In this document: piece after piece, positions 25,601 through 40,600 of the stretch | Layout of the letters: each line of letters opens with the position of its first letter | Numbering within the stretch: position 1 is the stretch's first letter | Origin: Cymodocea nodosa | Lineage: Eukaryota; Streptophyta; Magnoliopsida; Alismatales; Cymodoceaceae | Length of the DNA: 64,000 bases | Reading direction: 5' to 3' | Assembly: GCA_036874045.1 (NCBI GenBank) | Contig: CM072347.1 | Coordinates: forward strand, 9,922,501 to 9,986,500 | Notes under the pieces: generated by a model | Told to the model about the DNA's origin: nothing | What the model saw: only the letters and a program-made list of their open reading frames with translations | Databases searched by the model: none | Program-made: the position numbers and the translations under genes

Positions 25601-28600
25601 AGTTTGGTGTTAATGACTTTAGGAGACTCTATAGTAAGTTGAGCATGATTGACATGTACGCTCTAGCTTAAGGAGGAGTGTTAGATATCTAACATTGTGA
25701 GGATCCATTTATGGATTCATTTATCTTTAAGTATATAAGAGTGTAACCCCTTTAGAAATGGTTATGAAGGTAGAAAACCTCTTGTATGGAATAGGGTTAT
25801 TCTTCTTCTCCTTTCTTCTCCTTCTCCCTCTTCTTCCTCTCTTGCTTCCTCCATCTTCTTCACCATCAACTTCAACTATGATAAATTATGTTTTTCTTCT
25901 ACGTATATCATATTTCACATATCCTCATTAGACCTATAATAGAGATTCTCAATTACAGTCAAATTGTAATGCAGCAGCTAATCTCAGCCACTCATCATAA
26001 AATGGATGAATGAGATTTAGTCTTATAATAGTAAGTTCTAACTTTTGCAGATACATCCTTATCATCAAAACTAATGCTGAAAATACATGTAAAAACATTT
26101 TTAAAAGTTGAGAAAAAATAATCTAAAGTTGTTACCATTCATGCATAATTTTTGTGAAAAGATAACTATTTTAAAAAAAGGAGTTGCAGCTACAATCTGA
26201 TGCTGTAACCAAAAATTAGTCATGTATCCCATCTAAATGAAGTTCCTCATTTACCCATGTTCTCTCTTCACAGAACAGTTATAATTGATTAGGCTACTTT
26301 ATCCACTCATATAATACCAATGATCAAAAATACGACCTAACATCTTCCGATATAATGGCAGCAAACAAACAATGTCTTGATCCCACTATGCAGGGTCTCT
26401 CAGTATACAATATAAAAATAGTTCAATTTATAATAATACATTCTTGAATAATGCACCATTTTAAAAGCAGAAAATGTTAATTAAATATAAAGAATATATG
26501 ATTTCAATATAAGGATTATGGACTCACCATAAGCATTTCCAATCTGACTTTGATTTTTGAAGCCAACTGTAACGGCAATACAAAGAATCATGAGAATCCA
26601 ATTGATATCTGGTATGTAGATTTGACCAAGGTACTTCTTTGATGTGTGAATAACCTTGACCCTTGGAAAACATCCAAGTGCAAATGCCTGTTTGATTATT
26701 GAATATGTGGCAGATATAATAGCTTGACTGGCTATAACAGCTGCTAAAGTTGCAATCACAAACATTGGCCAGTATATGTGATCTATGACGGAAGTATGTC
26801 AGCCAGTAAGGAGAAGTTATAGTTACCAAAAAAAACTTATGCTGTATAGAAAAGAACCTGGAATAGACCGATAAAAGGAGTCAACCACATGTTCCCTATT
26901 CTTTATAATGTACGCTGCTTGTCCTGTGTATGCCAAGAGTAGGCAAGGAAACACAATCAAAGTGAATGCTATCTGCATAAGAAGAAAATATTATTTGATA
27001 AGTATGAAAAGTAATTATCATACTGATATCTCAAATAATAACACACTTATTTTTCTACCTGTATAGCCAAAACAGGAAAATGAGATAAATCGGCAAATAA
27101 TGTTTCGGTTCCTGCATAATTGATCAGGAAAGGTTGACACTTAAATAAGATGAACTAAGGGAGTGCATAACAATTTAGACAATTAACCTGTTATGCTGAG
27201 CATAATTCCTCCAAGTGATGTCCATCTATGCCGTCCTCGTTTGAAAAATCTGATGATATAAACTGGAGAAAATGCCTTCAAAACTGTGCTATCATATTTC
27301 CATATATTTATTGCTCCAATTACTCCAATCAAGATAAACCAAATAAAAACAATTGGTGCAAAAAGCCATCCAACTCTGTCTGTACCGTAGTGTTGCATAC
27401 TAAATAGACTAACCAATATGATCACTGCAACAACAACTACTACATCTGTTGAATAAAGACGTGAAATCACAGTTAGTTTGATAAAAATATTTTTTTAAAA
27501 AATCAGAATCAAATGTTCTATCTATGCTTTGTAAAGGAAGGGTGCAAGATAAGACTTCATTGACCCAATCAGTCTTATGATGAAGATGAAAAGCTTGATA
27601 TACTATGATAGCACTTCACATAATGATTGACAGTTGATAAGCAAAATCATAAACAAGGACACTTTGAAGGAACTTGTGGAAAAGAAAGTTCCTGACAACA
27701 AATCTTTGTTGTAGTTCTTACAATATCCATATAAAAAGTGTTAGAGACTATTATCATGTGGTCTTTATGGCTTATGACTTGTTGAGTAGTATAATCAAGT
27801 TATTAGATATCCATTTATATCAAATCCTATACATATCTCTAGTAATCCATTATTAGGGGTAATCTAATGACCAAAATGGTATCAGAGCTTAGAGTTTTGA
27901 CCTATGGCTACTCACCAACCCTTCCAGCTGTCACCAACCATCTCCAACCTTGCAGCAGCCACAGTCTAAGGTTCCTAGCCCTCCAATAGACGTTGTCATC
28001 CAGGGCCTTCAGGCCTTTTGCTGCTGCTAGCACAGCTCTCCATTGTGTCACCTGTTGCCACCAACCACTAGAAGGCCAATATCCAAGGCCAACTATGTTG
28101 TCTAGCCCTACCTGCAGTTTTTACAAAGCAATATCTATCCTATTCTACCACTGGTCAGCCTATTTGGTCTCCAGTAATGCTGCAAAGTCCATGAAAGGGA
28201 CTTTGTTTCCCTATTTCAGTCACTAGACTACAGAGGATAGGTTTGTTTACCCACCTGGTTTGTTGCCACCGGATTGTCTTTGTTTCCCTCCTAAAGTCGG
28301 GAAGGTTCTTTTTTCTTTTGATCAGCATAGATAACAATGATTCATTAATGAAAAATCTCAGCAAGATCTCAAAAAAGCTGAATGGCAAAAACTAAATTCT
28401 AATTGTTAAGGGTGCAATCAGTCCAAGAGCATTTTACAGCTTACCATACTTGATGAGATTGAGGTGCACCAACCCTTAAATATAAACAAATACAAGTTGC
28501 ACCAACATCAAAATAAGTTGATCATGGTAGTTAACTGTCACACCTAACACAAGGTTGGCACCCAAGTAATGCACCAAGTCAGCTAAACTATTGATGAACA

Positions 28601-31600
28601 TGATGAGTCATGTTTGATGGCTGATTAAGTAATGCTCAACAAGTGTAACAATGAGTAGAATCATTCCAAGTACTACAAGAATATATAGAATGTTGCACAT
28701 TATGATCTGTTAAGGATAATGTTCTTATCTATTAATATGTTTATATTTTGATAATTGACAAAATGATTTATACTTTAGTTATGTAAAATGATGAACCTCA
28801 GAATAATATCAAGTTCATAAGTTTACAAACTGTCGTAAAGTTATATAGTTAATTTTACAGAAAATCGTAAACTTATCTGATTTATAACATTAGTTTATAA
28901 CTCTAGAATTTATCTAAGTATATAATTTTACGAAGACTCATAAAGTTATTCTAAGGACATTCGTGAAATTATAAAGTTACATATATATATATAAGTTATG
29001 AATCTTAAGTTTGTAAAATTATGACTTTAACGTTATGAATCTTTGTAAATTTATGATATATAGAATCCGTAAAGTTATAAAGATAACTTTACAGACCTTC
29101 GTAAGGTTATCTCTTAAGGAGTTCGTAAAGTTATAAATCTAGTATACGTAGTTTGTCAAAGATAAATAATTGTGTTTTACACATGTCAACATATAAGAGT
29201 CTCTAAAGTTATGAGGATAAATTTACAGATGTTCATAATGTTCTGTTATACATGAGTTTGTAAAATTACAGGCATAACTTTACAAAGGGTAGTAATATTT
29301 TTCACTTTGATAAATCGATAATTACTTCTTTTATTTAATCAAAGTCTATTATAGGATTATTTATTTTACAGATAACACATGACACACACGTACTTACACA
29401 CATTCTACCATATTTTTAAAGACTCAATCAAATATTTACAGATGGCAATCAGAAATAAATTTAATAAAATCAAAATTAAATATCCTAGTTTCAAAAAGTC
29501 TAGAATTAAATAAGTCCATTAAGTAAAACTTAGCTCAACGAGGTAAATCCGTTAAGTTACAATTAAGTTCACGAAGTAGGTCCGTTAAGTTACAGTTAAG
29601 TTTACGAAGTAGGTCTGTTGAGTTACAATTAAGTCTACGGAATAAGTCCATTAAGTTACACTAACTTCACGAACCAGTCATTTTTCTACTATTCACGTAG
29701 TGAGCAGTTGTAGGAAATTTGAAAAAAAAGGAACATGTATGCAGGATCGTGTGTAATCAGTTAAAGTCCTTTATGTAATATAAATCGAGTAAAATCAAAG
29801 TTAGAAATGAGTTCCTTTCAACAATAACTTCAAAGAGAAATTTCTTAGAAGTCTTGAAGATATTTAGAGAACGAGAGTTGAAAGTCATTTGAAGAAACTC
29901 CACAACAACAAAACTATTTCTTGAAGATTCAAAGATTGTCATATCTACAAGAGGAAAGTTTTTATTATGTTTATACTTTCATGATTAAGTATTCTTTGCA
30001 TTACAACGTAAATTGAAAAGGAGAACCTATTTACAATAGGTGCTATGAAAAAAACTCTAAAATGTGTTCTTTCAGAAGAGTTTCAAATAACTTTATAGGA
30101 GTCCGCAAAGTTGTGTAGATAACTATATAAATGTTTGTATAGTTAGCACAGTAACTGTACGAGGGTTCGTATAGTTAAAGGAAAAACTTGACAAAGGATC
30201 AGTGTCTTGTCAAGTTGATTTTGCTTTGAATAAAACTGTAATACTCCGAGTTTTAAGTGAACCAAAACTTTTAAAGATAGTGAATTCTTGAGTAGGAATT
30301 TAAGGAGTAGACGTATCCTATTTGAGAGGAACTACTATAAATTGTTTATGTGATTTAATCTTTATTTTATTTCCACATTAATTAGATTTAAAAAGAGACT
30401 AAAAAATAAGAAAATTTATGATATACTTAATTCACCTCCCTCTTAAGTATAAACTTTTCCTATAATCTGGTATCAAAGCCTTAGTTGGAAAATCAACCAG
30501 ATTGTATTCCTACAATCTAGTATCAGAGCGTTGATTGAAAAATCAACCAAATTGTATTCCTACAATTTGGTATCAAAGCCTTGGTAGATTATTTTTTTGC
30601 TAGGATAGGTATTTTAAATATAGAGTTTTATAGTTAAAATGGCTAGTTTTGGAAGTGAAAGACATTATTTTCATAGGCCACCTTTGTTCAATGGAACAAA
30701 GTACACTTATTGGAAATAAAGAATGACTATTTTCATTCAGTTAATAGATTTTAAACTATAAAATGTGTTTAATGAAAAAGTACCTGAATTAAATAAGTCA
30801 TATAATCTTTAGACAGATGAAGAGAAGAAATTGCAACACTTAAATGTTAAAAGCATAAATATTCTGTTTTGTGCATTATCATGAGCAGTTTAATAAAGTT
30901 TCATCATATACATCTATATTTAAAACATAGCATATATTAGAAATTACAAATAAAGAAACAAATCAAGTTAAGGAATCTAAAATAAATTTGTTTGTACACT
31001 AGTATGAATTATTTATGATGCATGAAAATGAAATTATTTCTAACATGTTTACTAGATTCTTTACCATAGTTAATGGTTTAAGAATACTTAGTCAAGAATA
31101 TGCAGAAGAAGATTTTGTAAGGAAAATTCTGAGATTCTTGACTTCGAAGTGGAAATGAAAAGCAACAGCAATTGAAGAAGCAAAGGATCTGTTAACCAAT
31201 ACCATGGATGAACTGATTGGAAACCTTTACTTATAAGGTTAAACTTAAAGCTGAACATATCTCTAGGAAAAAAAATCAGAAAAAGAAAGAGATTGTTTTT
31301 CAGGCATCTTCTGATACAAAAATTAGTTCTAATTCTAATTCAGATATTGTTTTGTTAGCTAGGAAATTTAAAAAAGCTTGGAGAAAAAGAAAGGATTTGA
31401 AGAAAACTAGATCTTTAAGAAAGAAAAAAGTTGAAGTTTTCATTTATTATCGCTGTAACAAAAAAAGACACTTCAAATTTAATTGTCCATCAAGGTCAAA
31501 AGAGAAAAAGAAATCTGATAAGAAATTTAAGAAAAAAAGAGCAAATTCAAGCCTAAGTTTCAATCTTCTAAGAAAGGATTTAATAAGAAGGCTTTACAAA

Positions 31601-34600
31601 CAACATTTGACAATGAGAGCTCTTTAAATTGTGAAGACATCAAATTCCTCTAGCTCAAGTTCAGACTCAAAAATAGAATTAGCAAATCTTCCTAATGTAG
31701 CTTTTATGATATCTATGTCTAAGGTAAGTTTTTCTGACTATGAAGAAAATATTTCTGATGATAATATTGATACTAGGCTTCTTCATGAATATAATAGATT
31801 AGCTTCAAAATTTCAGAAGTTAAAATTAAAAAAAATATCTTATAAATCTCAAACTTCTAAGTTAGAAAAATTAAATAAATCCTTGTATAATCAATCTAAT
31901 GAGTTAAATCTAGAATTAAAGAAACAAGTTTTTGAAAATGAAAATCTAAATGTTTCTATTATTGAATTATCTATAGATGTTGAAAAGTTTTCTTCTAAGT
32001 TAGATTTAATTTCTAGATTATATAAGGAAACCACATCTGAAATTTTAAATCTAAAATCAGAAAATAAAAATCTTGAAGAAAAATTAGTTAAGGCTGATAA
32101 GAATCTAATAAAATAGGTAATTGTTAAGACAATACTAGATAAATTAGAAAAAACCTAATTTCTTGTTAAAAATAAAACTGGATTAGGTTTTAATCCTCAT
32201 GCTAGTATTGTTGAAAATTCAAAGATTAAATTTGTTAGATTTGAAAATGATAAAATGAATAATTATAAATCTAAAAAGAAATTTTATAATTTCAGGAAGT
32301 TTAGTTATTATAGTAAGTCTGAAAATAGAAGTTTTAATTATTCTGGTTATTATAAAAATTATAAGAAAAAGTTAAATAACTCTAATAATACAAATAATAT
32401 GTCTAAGACTTATTATAAAAGGAAAATTAGTCTTAGTAACCTAGAACCAAAATTAATTTGGAAGAAAAAGATTAAAATTGTTTAAGAAATGTGATTCCAA
32501 GAAATGAATTCAACATTTCTAGACCCAAACAGATCTGAATTCCAAGAAATGTGATTTTACCCTTTTTGTAGGTGAAAAAGTCGAGAAAAATGATGGGCAA
32601 TGGAACCTCAAGTCATATGACAGAAAGAAAAGAATTGCTTGAAGATATTCAACAGTGTAGACAAGTAACTGTCACATTTGACAATTTAGAGAAAAGTAAA
32701 AATTTTGATATTGGCAAGGTTAGAGTTATTGACTATATTTATTTTAGATGTTCTGTTAGTTGATAACTTGGGTTTTAATCTTATTAGTGTAAAATCAATT
32801 ATAAGACAGAGGATATAAAGTTATTTTTAAAAATAATAAATGTCTTATTGTTGATAATTGTTCTAATTTTGTTAAATTTAAGGTAAAGAGAAAAGAATCT
32901 ATAACTATCTTGAAATTACCTTTTGGAGCTCTTAATAAAAAGGCATATTTAATTACTAAATCTGAAGATGCATGACTATAGCATAAAAGGTTAAGACATG
33001 CAAATATGAAATTATTACAAAAATTAGCAAAGTATGAACTTGTTAAAGGTTTACTTAAATTAAAATTTTCAAAAAATCATGTTTGTGATGCATGTAAATT
33101 AGGTAAATAATATAAAACTTCTTTTAAATCAGTTAATCAAATATCTAATAAGAGAGTCCTATAATTAATACATATAAATTTATTTAGACCAACTAGAACT
33201 CAAAACCTAGGTGGGAGAAGATATACAGTTATTTTAGTTGATGATTATTCTCGATTTACATGAGTTTATTTTCTAGCACATAAATCTGATGTGTATGATA
33301 TGTTTAAAGTCTTTTGCAATAAAGTTCAAAACAAAAAAGACTTGCATATTAAGAAAATTAAAAGTGATCATGGAACAAAATTTGAAAATTCTAAAATGGA
33401 TAAATTTTGTAAGGACTTAAGGATCGATCATAGGTATTTATTTCTTAGAACTCCCTCTCAAAATGGAGTTGTTGAAAAAAAAAATAAATCACTTCAGAAG
33501 ATAGCTAAGACTATAATTAATGAAAATAATCTACCTCATTTTCTATGGACAGTAGTAAATACATGTTATGTGATTAATAGAGTACATTTAAGATCATTTT
33601 TGAATAAAATACCATTTAAAATCTAATATAAAAGAGTTCCTAATATTTCTTATATAAAACCTTTTAGATGTAGATGTTTTATTTTAGATACTAAGGCAAA
33701 CAAAGATAAGTTTCATGCAAAATCAAATGAATACATCTTTGTTAGATATTCATTTAGGAGTAAAGCATATAGAGTATTTCATACGAATACTAAAACAATA
33801 GAGGAAACTCTTCATGTAATGTTTAATGAAACACATGCTAAAAATTTAGATCAGGTTGATAAAAATATCTCAAATGATGAATTACAACCTGAGATTGCTC
33901 CTGAAAAAGAAAATGTGCAAGGTGAAGAAGTTCATAAAAATAAAAATTAGAGGTACTCATCTAGTCATCTACCAAAATTAATTATAAGTGACTCTAATCA
34001 AGGTGTAATGACTAGGTCTAGGATAAATATTATTGGTACTTATGTATTTATTTCTCAGATTGAACTTAAAAACATTTCTGATACATTAGAAGAATATTAG
34101 ATAATGGCAATGCAAGAAGAATTGTAACAATTTGTCAGAAACAATGTTTAAAAATTAGTACTTTTACCTCTAGATCATCAAGTTATAGGAATTAAATGGG
34201 TATTTAGAAACAAATCTGATAAAGTAGGACATATTGTTAGAAATAAGACTAGATTAGTAGCTCAAGGATATAATCAAGAGAAATGTATAGATTATAACAA
34301 AACTTTTGCTTTTGTTGCTAGATTAGAAGCTATTAGAATATTGTTAGTCTTTGATTGTTATATGAATTTCATATTATATCAAATGGATGTTAAAAGTGTA
34401 TTTTTAAATGGTTATATTAAAGAAGTATATGTTAAACAACCACCAGAATTTGAAGATGAAAAATATTCTGATTTTGTATTTAAATTGAAAAAAACTCTCT
34501 ATGAACTAAAGCAAGCCCCTAGATCTTGGTATGATAGTTTAAAAAAAAAATTAATTAAGAAAAATTTTAATATGGATAAAGTAGACACTACTTTATTTAT

Positions 34601-37600
34601 TAAAAAATCTAAAAATGATATTTTAGTTGTACAAATCTATGTTGATGACATTATATTCGGATCAACAAATGAAAACATATGCAAAACTTTTGCTAAGGAC
34701 ATGTTTAATGAGTTTGAAATGAGTGTGATGGGAGAGTTAAATTATTTTCTTAGCTTGTAGATTAAACAAACTATTAAAGGAATGTTTATAAATCAAGAAA
34801 AATATACAAGAGAGTTGTTTAAAAGGTTTGAATTTACTGATACTAAAATTAAAGTCACACCTATAAATACATCTCTAAAGCTAGACGAAGATATTATAGG
34901 AAAATCAATAGACCAAAAGAAATATAGGAATATGATTAGATCATTATTATACTTAACAGCTAGTAGACTAGATATTATATTTAGTGTTTGTGCTTGTGTA
35001 AGATTTTAGGTACATCCTAAAATATCTCATTTAAATACTGTTAAGAGAATATTTAGATATATACAAGAAACTCTTAATTATGGTCTATTCTATTTTAAAG
35101 ACAATTCTATAGATCTTATACGATATAGTGATATTAATTATGCTGGTAGCAAATCAGATAGAAAGAACATAAGTAGAACATGTCAACTATTAGAAAATTT
35201 TTTAGTTTCTTGATTTAGCAAAAAACAAAATTATGTAACTTTGTCCATTACTAAAGCTGAATATATTGCAACTTTATTATGTTGTGCTCAGGTATTATGA
35301 ATTAGGCAAATCCTAAAAGATTTTGGAATATATTCAGAACAAACTAAAATTTTGTGTAATAGTAGTTCTGCCATCAGTCTTTTTAAAATCCTATATTACA
35401 CTCTAGGTCAAAACATATTGAAGTTAGACATCATTTCTTAAGGAATAATGTTATTAAAGGAAAGATTAAATTAAATTTTATTCCTATAATTGAATAATTA
35501 GCTGACCTATTTACTAAATTATTAGATGAAAATTCTTTTTCTAATCTAAGAAAAAACTTAGGTATATGCCAATTGTTAGACATTTAAAATATTACCCAAT
35601 GTATCCTTCTTTTTAAGAGTTTTAATGTTTTAACTGATTTCTAATGTTATTGTTATTATAAATGTTAATTATTTTCATGATTTTATATAATTTGATAATT
35701 ATATAGTATCATTTAAAATTTTAACATTAAATGTACTAAAAATCTTAACTAAGAAAAGGAACTCAAGGTTAGATATATATTTTAAATTTTAATCTAGTTG
35801 CTAGATGTATTATGTATGATTAAAGAGTTGAAAACTAAAATTCTTTATATCAAGTTATAAATATTAGTGTCTTATTTTATTTAGAATTGATATCTAACAA
35901 TGACATCATTTTATTTTTGTCTATGCTTTATGTTTTGAAAATTTATGGACAAAGTCCAAATGATGTGCTTATTAATAGAAAAAGTCTCACAGGCTTGTTA
36001 TACTCGAACTATTAAATATGAAGAGATATCTTGAAATCTGATAACCTAAGGTCATGTTTGATCTGAGATTATTAACTGAAAGCTTAATACAAGAGTATAA
36101 TAAAAAGTCTGATTGTTAAAGGACTTAGTATATGTATTGAAAAAAAAAAAATGTTGGTGCAATAGTTCAAATGATTAACTTATTACTAACAAATGCACTA
36201 ACATATATCAATTTCTAATTGTGCTTCATGAAGATACAATGTTTATACTTATATATGAGATTGAAAGTTTGAAATTACTTGGTTATGCTTAAGAAATCTA
36301 TATATCATATAATATGTAGTTTATTATTTGGAACTTTAAGTTTTCTAATCTAAAATGAAGATTAAAAGCACATGAAATGTTGAAAAAAAATAACATGTTA
36401 TATTATATTAAGTCTTTCAGCATTTCATTATTTCAGTATTTCTGCATTTCTGTTTTTAAGCATTTAAAGTTTTTTTTTGTTTTAAATCTAATGCACATGT
36501 GTAAGGGAGGAATCTTAGAAAATCAATTAGATTAGCTACACATTATCTGACTTAGCAATCTAGGTATACTATTTAGTTTATTTTCTGAAAATCCTAGATA
36601 GTCAATTAAGGTTACGAGACCTTGTAAACTTAAAAGATTAAGTATAGAAACCTCGTAATATTACTAAGTTAAGGTTTTCTAATAAATGTTTCTCGTAATT
36701 TCTGAAGACAGAATGTCAACTGACTTCTTGCTAATTGTCAAACTAGAACAAATGCAAAAATCTATATAAAAAATGCAAGCAGATATAGAAAAATTAAAAG
36801 AAAAATTATAAAGAAATCTTGTCTATGTACTCTAAAATTATTGTAATGTTTTGTTTTCAAAATGACAAAAAGAGAAGGCATTATTTTCAAATATGTTTAA
36901 ATGAATGTTTTAATGAATGAATGTCTATACTATGTATGTTATGAGTTTTATTTAAGGGAGAATAAATGAGTGTGATAAATGACTGTTTAATGTTATACTA
37001 TAAATGCTATAAATGTTAGATTATTGAATGTTGAATCATTTGAAAAAAATTTATCATCATAAAAAAAAAAGAGATTGTTAGGGATAATGTTCTTATCTAT
37101 TAACATGTTTATATTTTAATGATTGACAAAATGATTTATATTTCAGTCATGTAAAATGATAAACTTCAAAATAGTATCAAGTCTATAAGTTTAGAAACTG
37201 TCATAAAGTTATATAGTTAACTTTACAGAAAATCATAAACTTATCTGATTCATAACACTGATTTATAATTCTAGAATTTATATAAGTATATAATTTTACG
37301 AAGACTTATAAAGTTATAAAGATAACTTTATAGACATTCGTGAAGTTATGAAATTACATATATATATAAATTATGAATCTTAAGCTCGTAAAATTATGAC
37401 TTTAACGTTACGGATCTTTGTAAACTTATGATATATAGAATCTGTAAAGTTATAAAGATAACCTGATAGACCTCTGTAAGATTATCTCTTAAGAGATTCG
37501 TAAAGTTATAAATCTAGTATACGCAGTTTGTCAAAAATAAATAATTGTGTTTTACACATGTCAGTATATAAGAGTCTATAAAGTTATAGGGATAAGTTTA

Positions 37601-40600
37601 CAGATATTCATAATGTTCTACTATGTATAAGCTCATAAAGTTATAGGCATAACTTTATAAAGGGTCGTAATGTTTTCACTTTAATAAATCAATAATTGCT
37701 TCTTTTAATTAATCAAAGTTTATTGTAGGATTATTTATTTTGCAAATGACACATGGTACATACGTACTCACACACGTTCTACCATATTTCTAAAGACTCA
37801 GTCAAATATTTACAAATAGCAATCAAAAATAAATTTGATAAAGTTAAAATTAAAGATCGTGGTTTCAAAAAGTCTAGAATTGAATGAGTTCATTGAGTAA
37901 AACTTAACTCAATGAGGTAAGTCTATTGAGTCACAGTTAAGTCCATGAGGTAGGTTCGTTGAATTATAGTTAAGTCCACAAGGTAAGTCTGTTGAGTTAT
38001 AATTAAGTCCATGAAATAAGTCCGTTAAGTTACACTAATTCCACGAGCCAATTATTTTTCTACTATTCACGTAGTGAGCAATTATAAGAAATTTGAAAAA
38101 GAAGGAATGTGTATGTAAGATCGTATGTAATCAGTTAGAGTTTTTTATGTAATATAAATCGAGTAAAATCAAAGTTAGAAGTGAATTCCTTTCGATAATA
38201 ACTCCAAAAAGAAAATTTTTAGAAGTCTTGAAGATACTTAGAAAATAAGAGCTGAAAGTCATTCAAAGGAACTTCATGACAATAAAGTTATTTTCTAAAG
38301 ATTCAAAGATTGTCGTATCTACAAAAGGAAAGTTTTTATTATATTTATACTTTCATGATTAATTCATCTTTGCATTACAACATAAATTGAAAAAGAAAAT
38401 CTATCCATAAAGGGTGTTATAGAGGAAACTCTAAAAGGTGTTCTTTCAAAAGAGTTTTGAGTAACTTTACGGGAGTCTGTAAAGTTGTGCAAATAACTAT
38501 ACAAGGGTTCGTACAGTTAAAAGAAGAACTTGACGAAAGATTGGTATCTTGTCAAATTAATTTTGCTTTGAGTAAAATTATAGTACATTAGATTTTGAGT
38601 AAACCAAAAACTCCTGAAGATAATGAATTCTTGAGTAAGGACTTAAAGAGTGGACGTACCTTGGTTGAGAGGAATCATTATAAATTGTCTATGTGATTTA
38701 ATCTCTATTTTATTTTCGCATTAACTAGATTTAAAAAGAGATCAAAAAATAAGAAAATTTATGACATACTTAATTCACCCCTTCTCTTAAGTATAAATTT
38801 TTCCTACATGAGCAACCAAAGGTCATACGAGTGCAACCCAATGAAGGGATGTGGTAGTTGACAAGCTTAGTCAACCAACCAAGGTGGTGTCACACGAGTG
38901 TCACTCAAGTGAGCATTACAAACTAGTAGAAGTTGAACCACCATCATAAAGACAAAGAAGGAAGTCACTCAAGAGTCACAACCCTTAAGTAAACTTGTTG
39001 CTCTATATAAAAGGGCACCTAGCTAAGAAACAAGGAGGGAGAGAAGTGCAAGAGTACATTAAGGAGTAGATGAGCTACGAAGCAAGGTGTGCTCACCTCA
39101 CTCTTTATCAACAAGTGTTCCATTAGGCCTTTGATGGTTAACTTCACCTCGAACATAAGGAGTTCAAGACAAGCCAACCAAAGATCAAGGTTTCTAGTGC
39201 CAACAAAATTTACATCAACGAGCGACAAAAATACCATCACACCTACCTTTATAGCCTTAATAATGATCTCTCACTTCAAATTTAAGAATAGATTTTAGGT
39301 GGCAACATTGCACTTAATATTTAGTCTACCTTTTCTAGGGTGTCAAGGATCTCTATTACTAGTCCTACTCTTATAGTCTACTTTGGTTGCCACACATGAT
39401 GGGCTGTAATGTAAATAGAGGTGGAGGAAAATGTATAAAAGCCCACAGATGACAATTGTATGAGCATTGTAGATGGGTAAATCATAAATTAAATTGATAG
39501 TGGGAGAAATATGACAAGCCAAGGAAGGCATAGATGTCTCCAAATTCAATTTTCCTCAATTACAACTCCATCCATTGAACCAATGTCTACTACAACTTTG
39601 ATAATGACCCTAACTTAAGCAAAGTATTCTAAGATTTTATAGCTTCAAGAATGCCAAAAACATAATACCCCATATTAACTTATCTACCTTAGGTGCAACT
39701 ACCATGTGGGCTTCTAAAGCAAGGTTAAATTTAGAACTCTTGAACTCGAAACCTCATGTATTTTGGAGAATGCATTGGGTCGGGTAATTTTCAGCTAAGA
39801 TCAGTGCAAAATCAATGAATCATTTGATCCTTATGATTTTTTCACTTATTAGAGGATAGATTGTTTGATCCAACACAAGGATCAATCAATCTACAAAACA
39901 TAAAAGTCATCACTGATCACCAAAAGCATCACTAAAGGGTTTGTCGTTGAGCACTATATTGTGTTGTGCACTCACATAATCTTCTAAAGTCTCTACATGA
40001 TCTCTTGAAGCCTCTACATGGTTTATTGACGAATGAAAATCCATTAGGATTTTCAAACAAATGGTGGAGAGAGTGGTTGAGGAAAGAGGGAGGTGGTGAA
40101 ACACGTGAGACAATAAAAATGAAAGAAAAAAAATAGAGAAAAAAGAAAGAAAGAAAAAGAGAAGGTGAAAAAAAAAAGAAAAATAATAAAAAAGTTAGAA
40201 TTGACAATTGATGTGAAAAAAATTAAAACATAAAAATGTGAATGACTTTTCTTTTCTCATTGAATATTGTAGAAAAAATAATTTAATAAAAGAAAAAAAT
40301 ATTATATATAAATTATATTAAAAAAATTTATAAAAAAAATTAGTTTGATAAGAAAAATGACCCCTTTCCTTTTGTAAGGGAGACCCTCCCCTTTACATCA
40401 AGGGAAGGGTCAAATTACCCTTAACGTGAAGAGTCTAATTACTTTTCACATGAATGGTTTTCCTTTTCCCACTAAATGGAGTGTGGATAAAATAATTTAA
40501 AAAAAGAAAAAATATTACATAAAAATTATATTTAAAAAATAAAAAAATATTTAAAAATATTGATTTGACAAAAAGAATGATCCTTTACTTCTGTAAAAGA

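Larger units (their letters stand above)
28708..38808 (+). mobile_element. Copia element B, SIRE-like, both LTRs present, decayed
   Basis: A 10.1-kb element with LTRs at both ends (28708-30464 and 37076-38808) and flanking target bases TGATC and TGAGC (four of five match). Inside are three primer-binding-site-like motifs, gag (from about 30640, [14 protein letters not shown]), a zinc-knuckle relic (about 31440), a coiled-coil gag tail, protease region, integrase ([20 protein letters not shown]), RT ([24 protein letters not shown]), RNase H and a 1.5-kb spacer. It has many breaks, well over ten. In the first 132 aligned LTR bases I count 15 differences, 14 of them transitions, so it is an old insertion of a few million years at usual plant rates. 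Confidence 0.9.

Noticed and set aside
27993-28388. Short frames after the C primer-binding site as a separate gene
   Set aside because: They lie in the leader/gag zone of copia C, in inconsistent frames and on both strands, with no recognised domain.
39019-40207. Minus-strand frames suggesting a host gene in intron 4
   Set aside because: Low-complexity or hydrophobic translations of AT-rich sequence with no consistent similarity.
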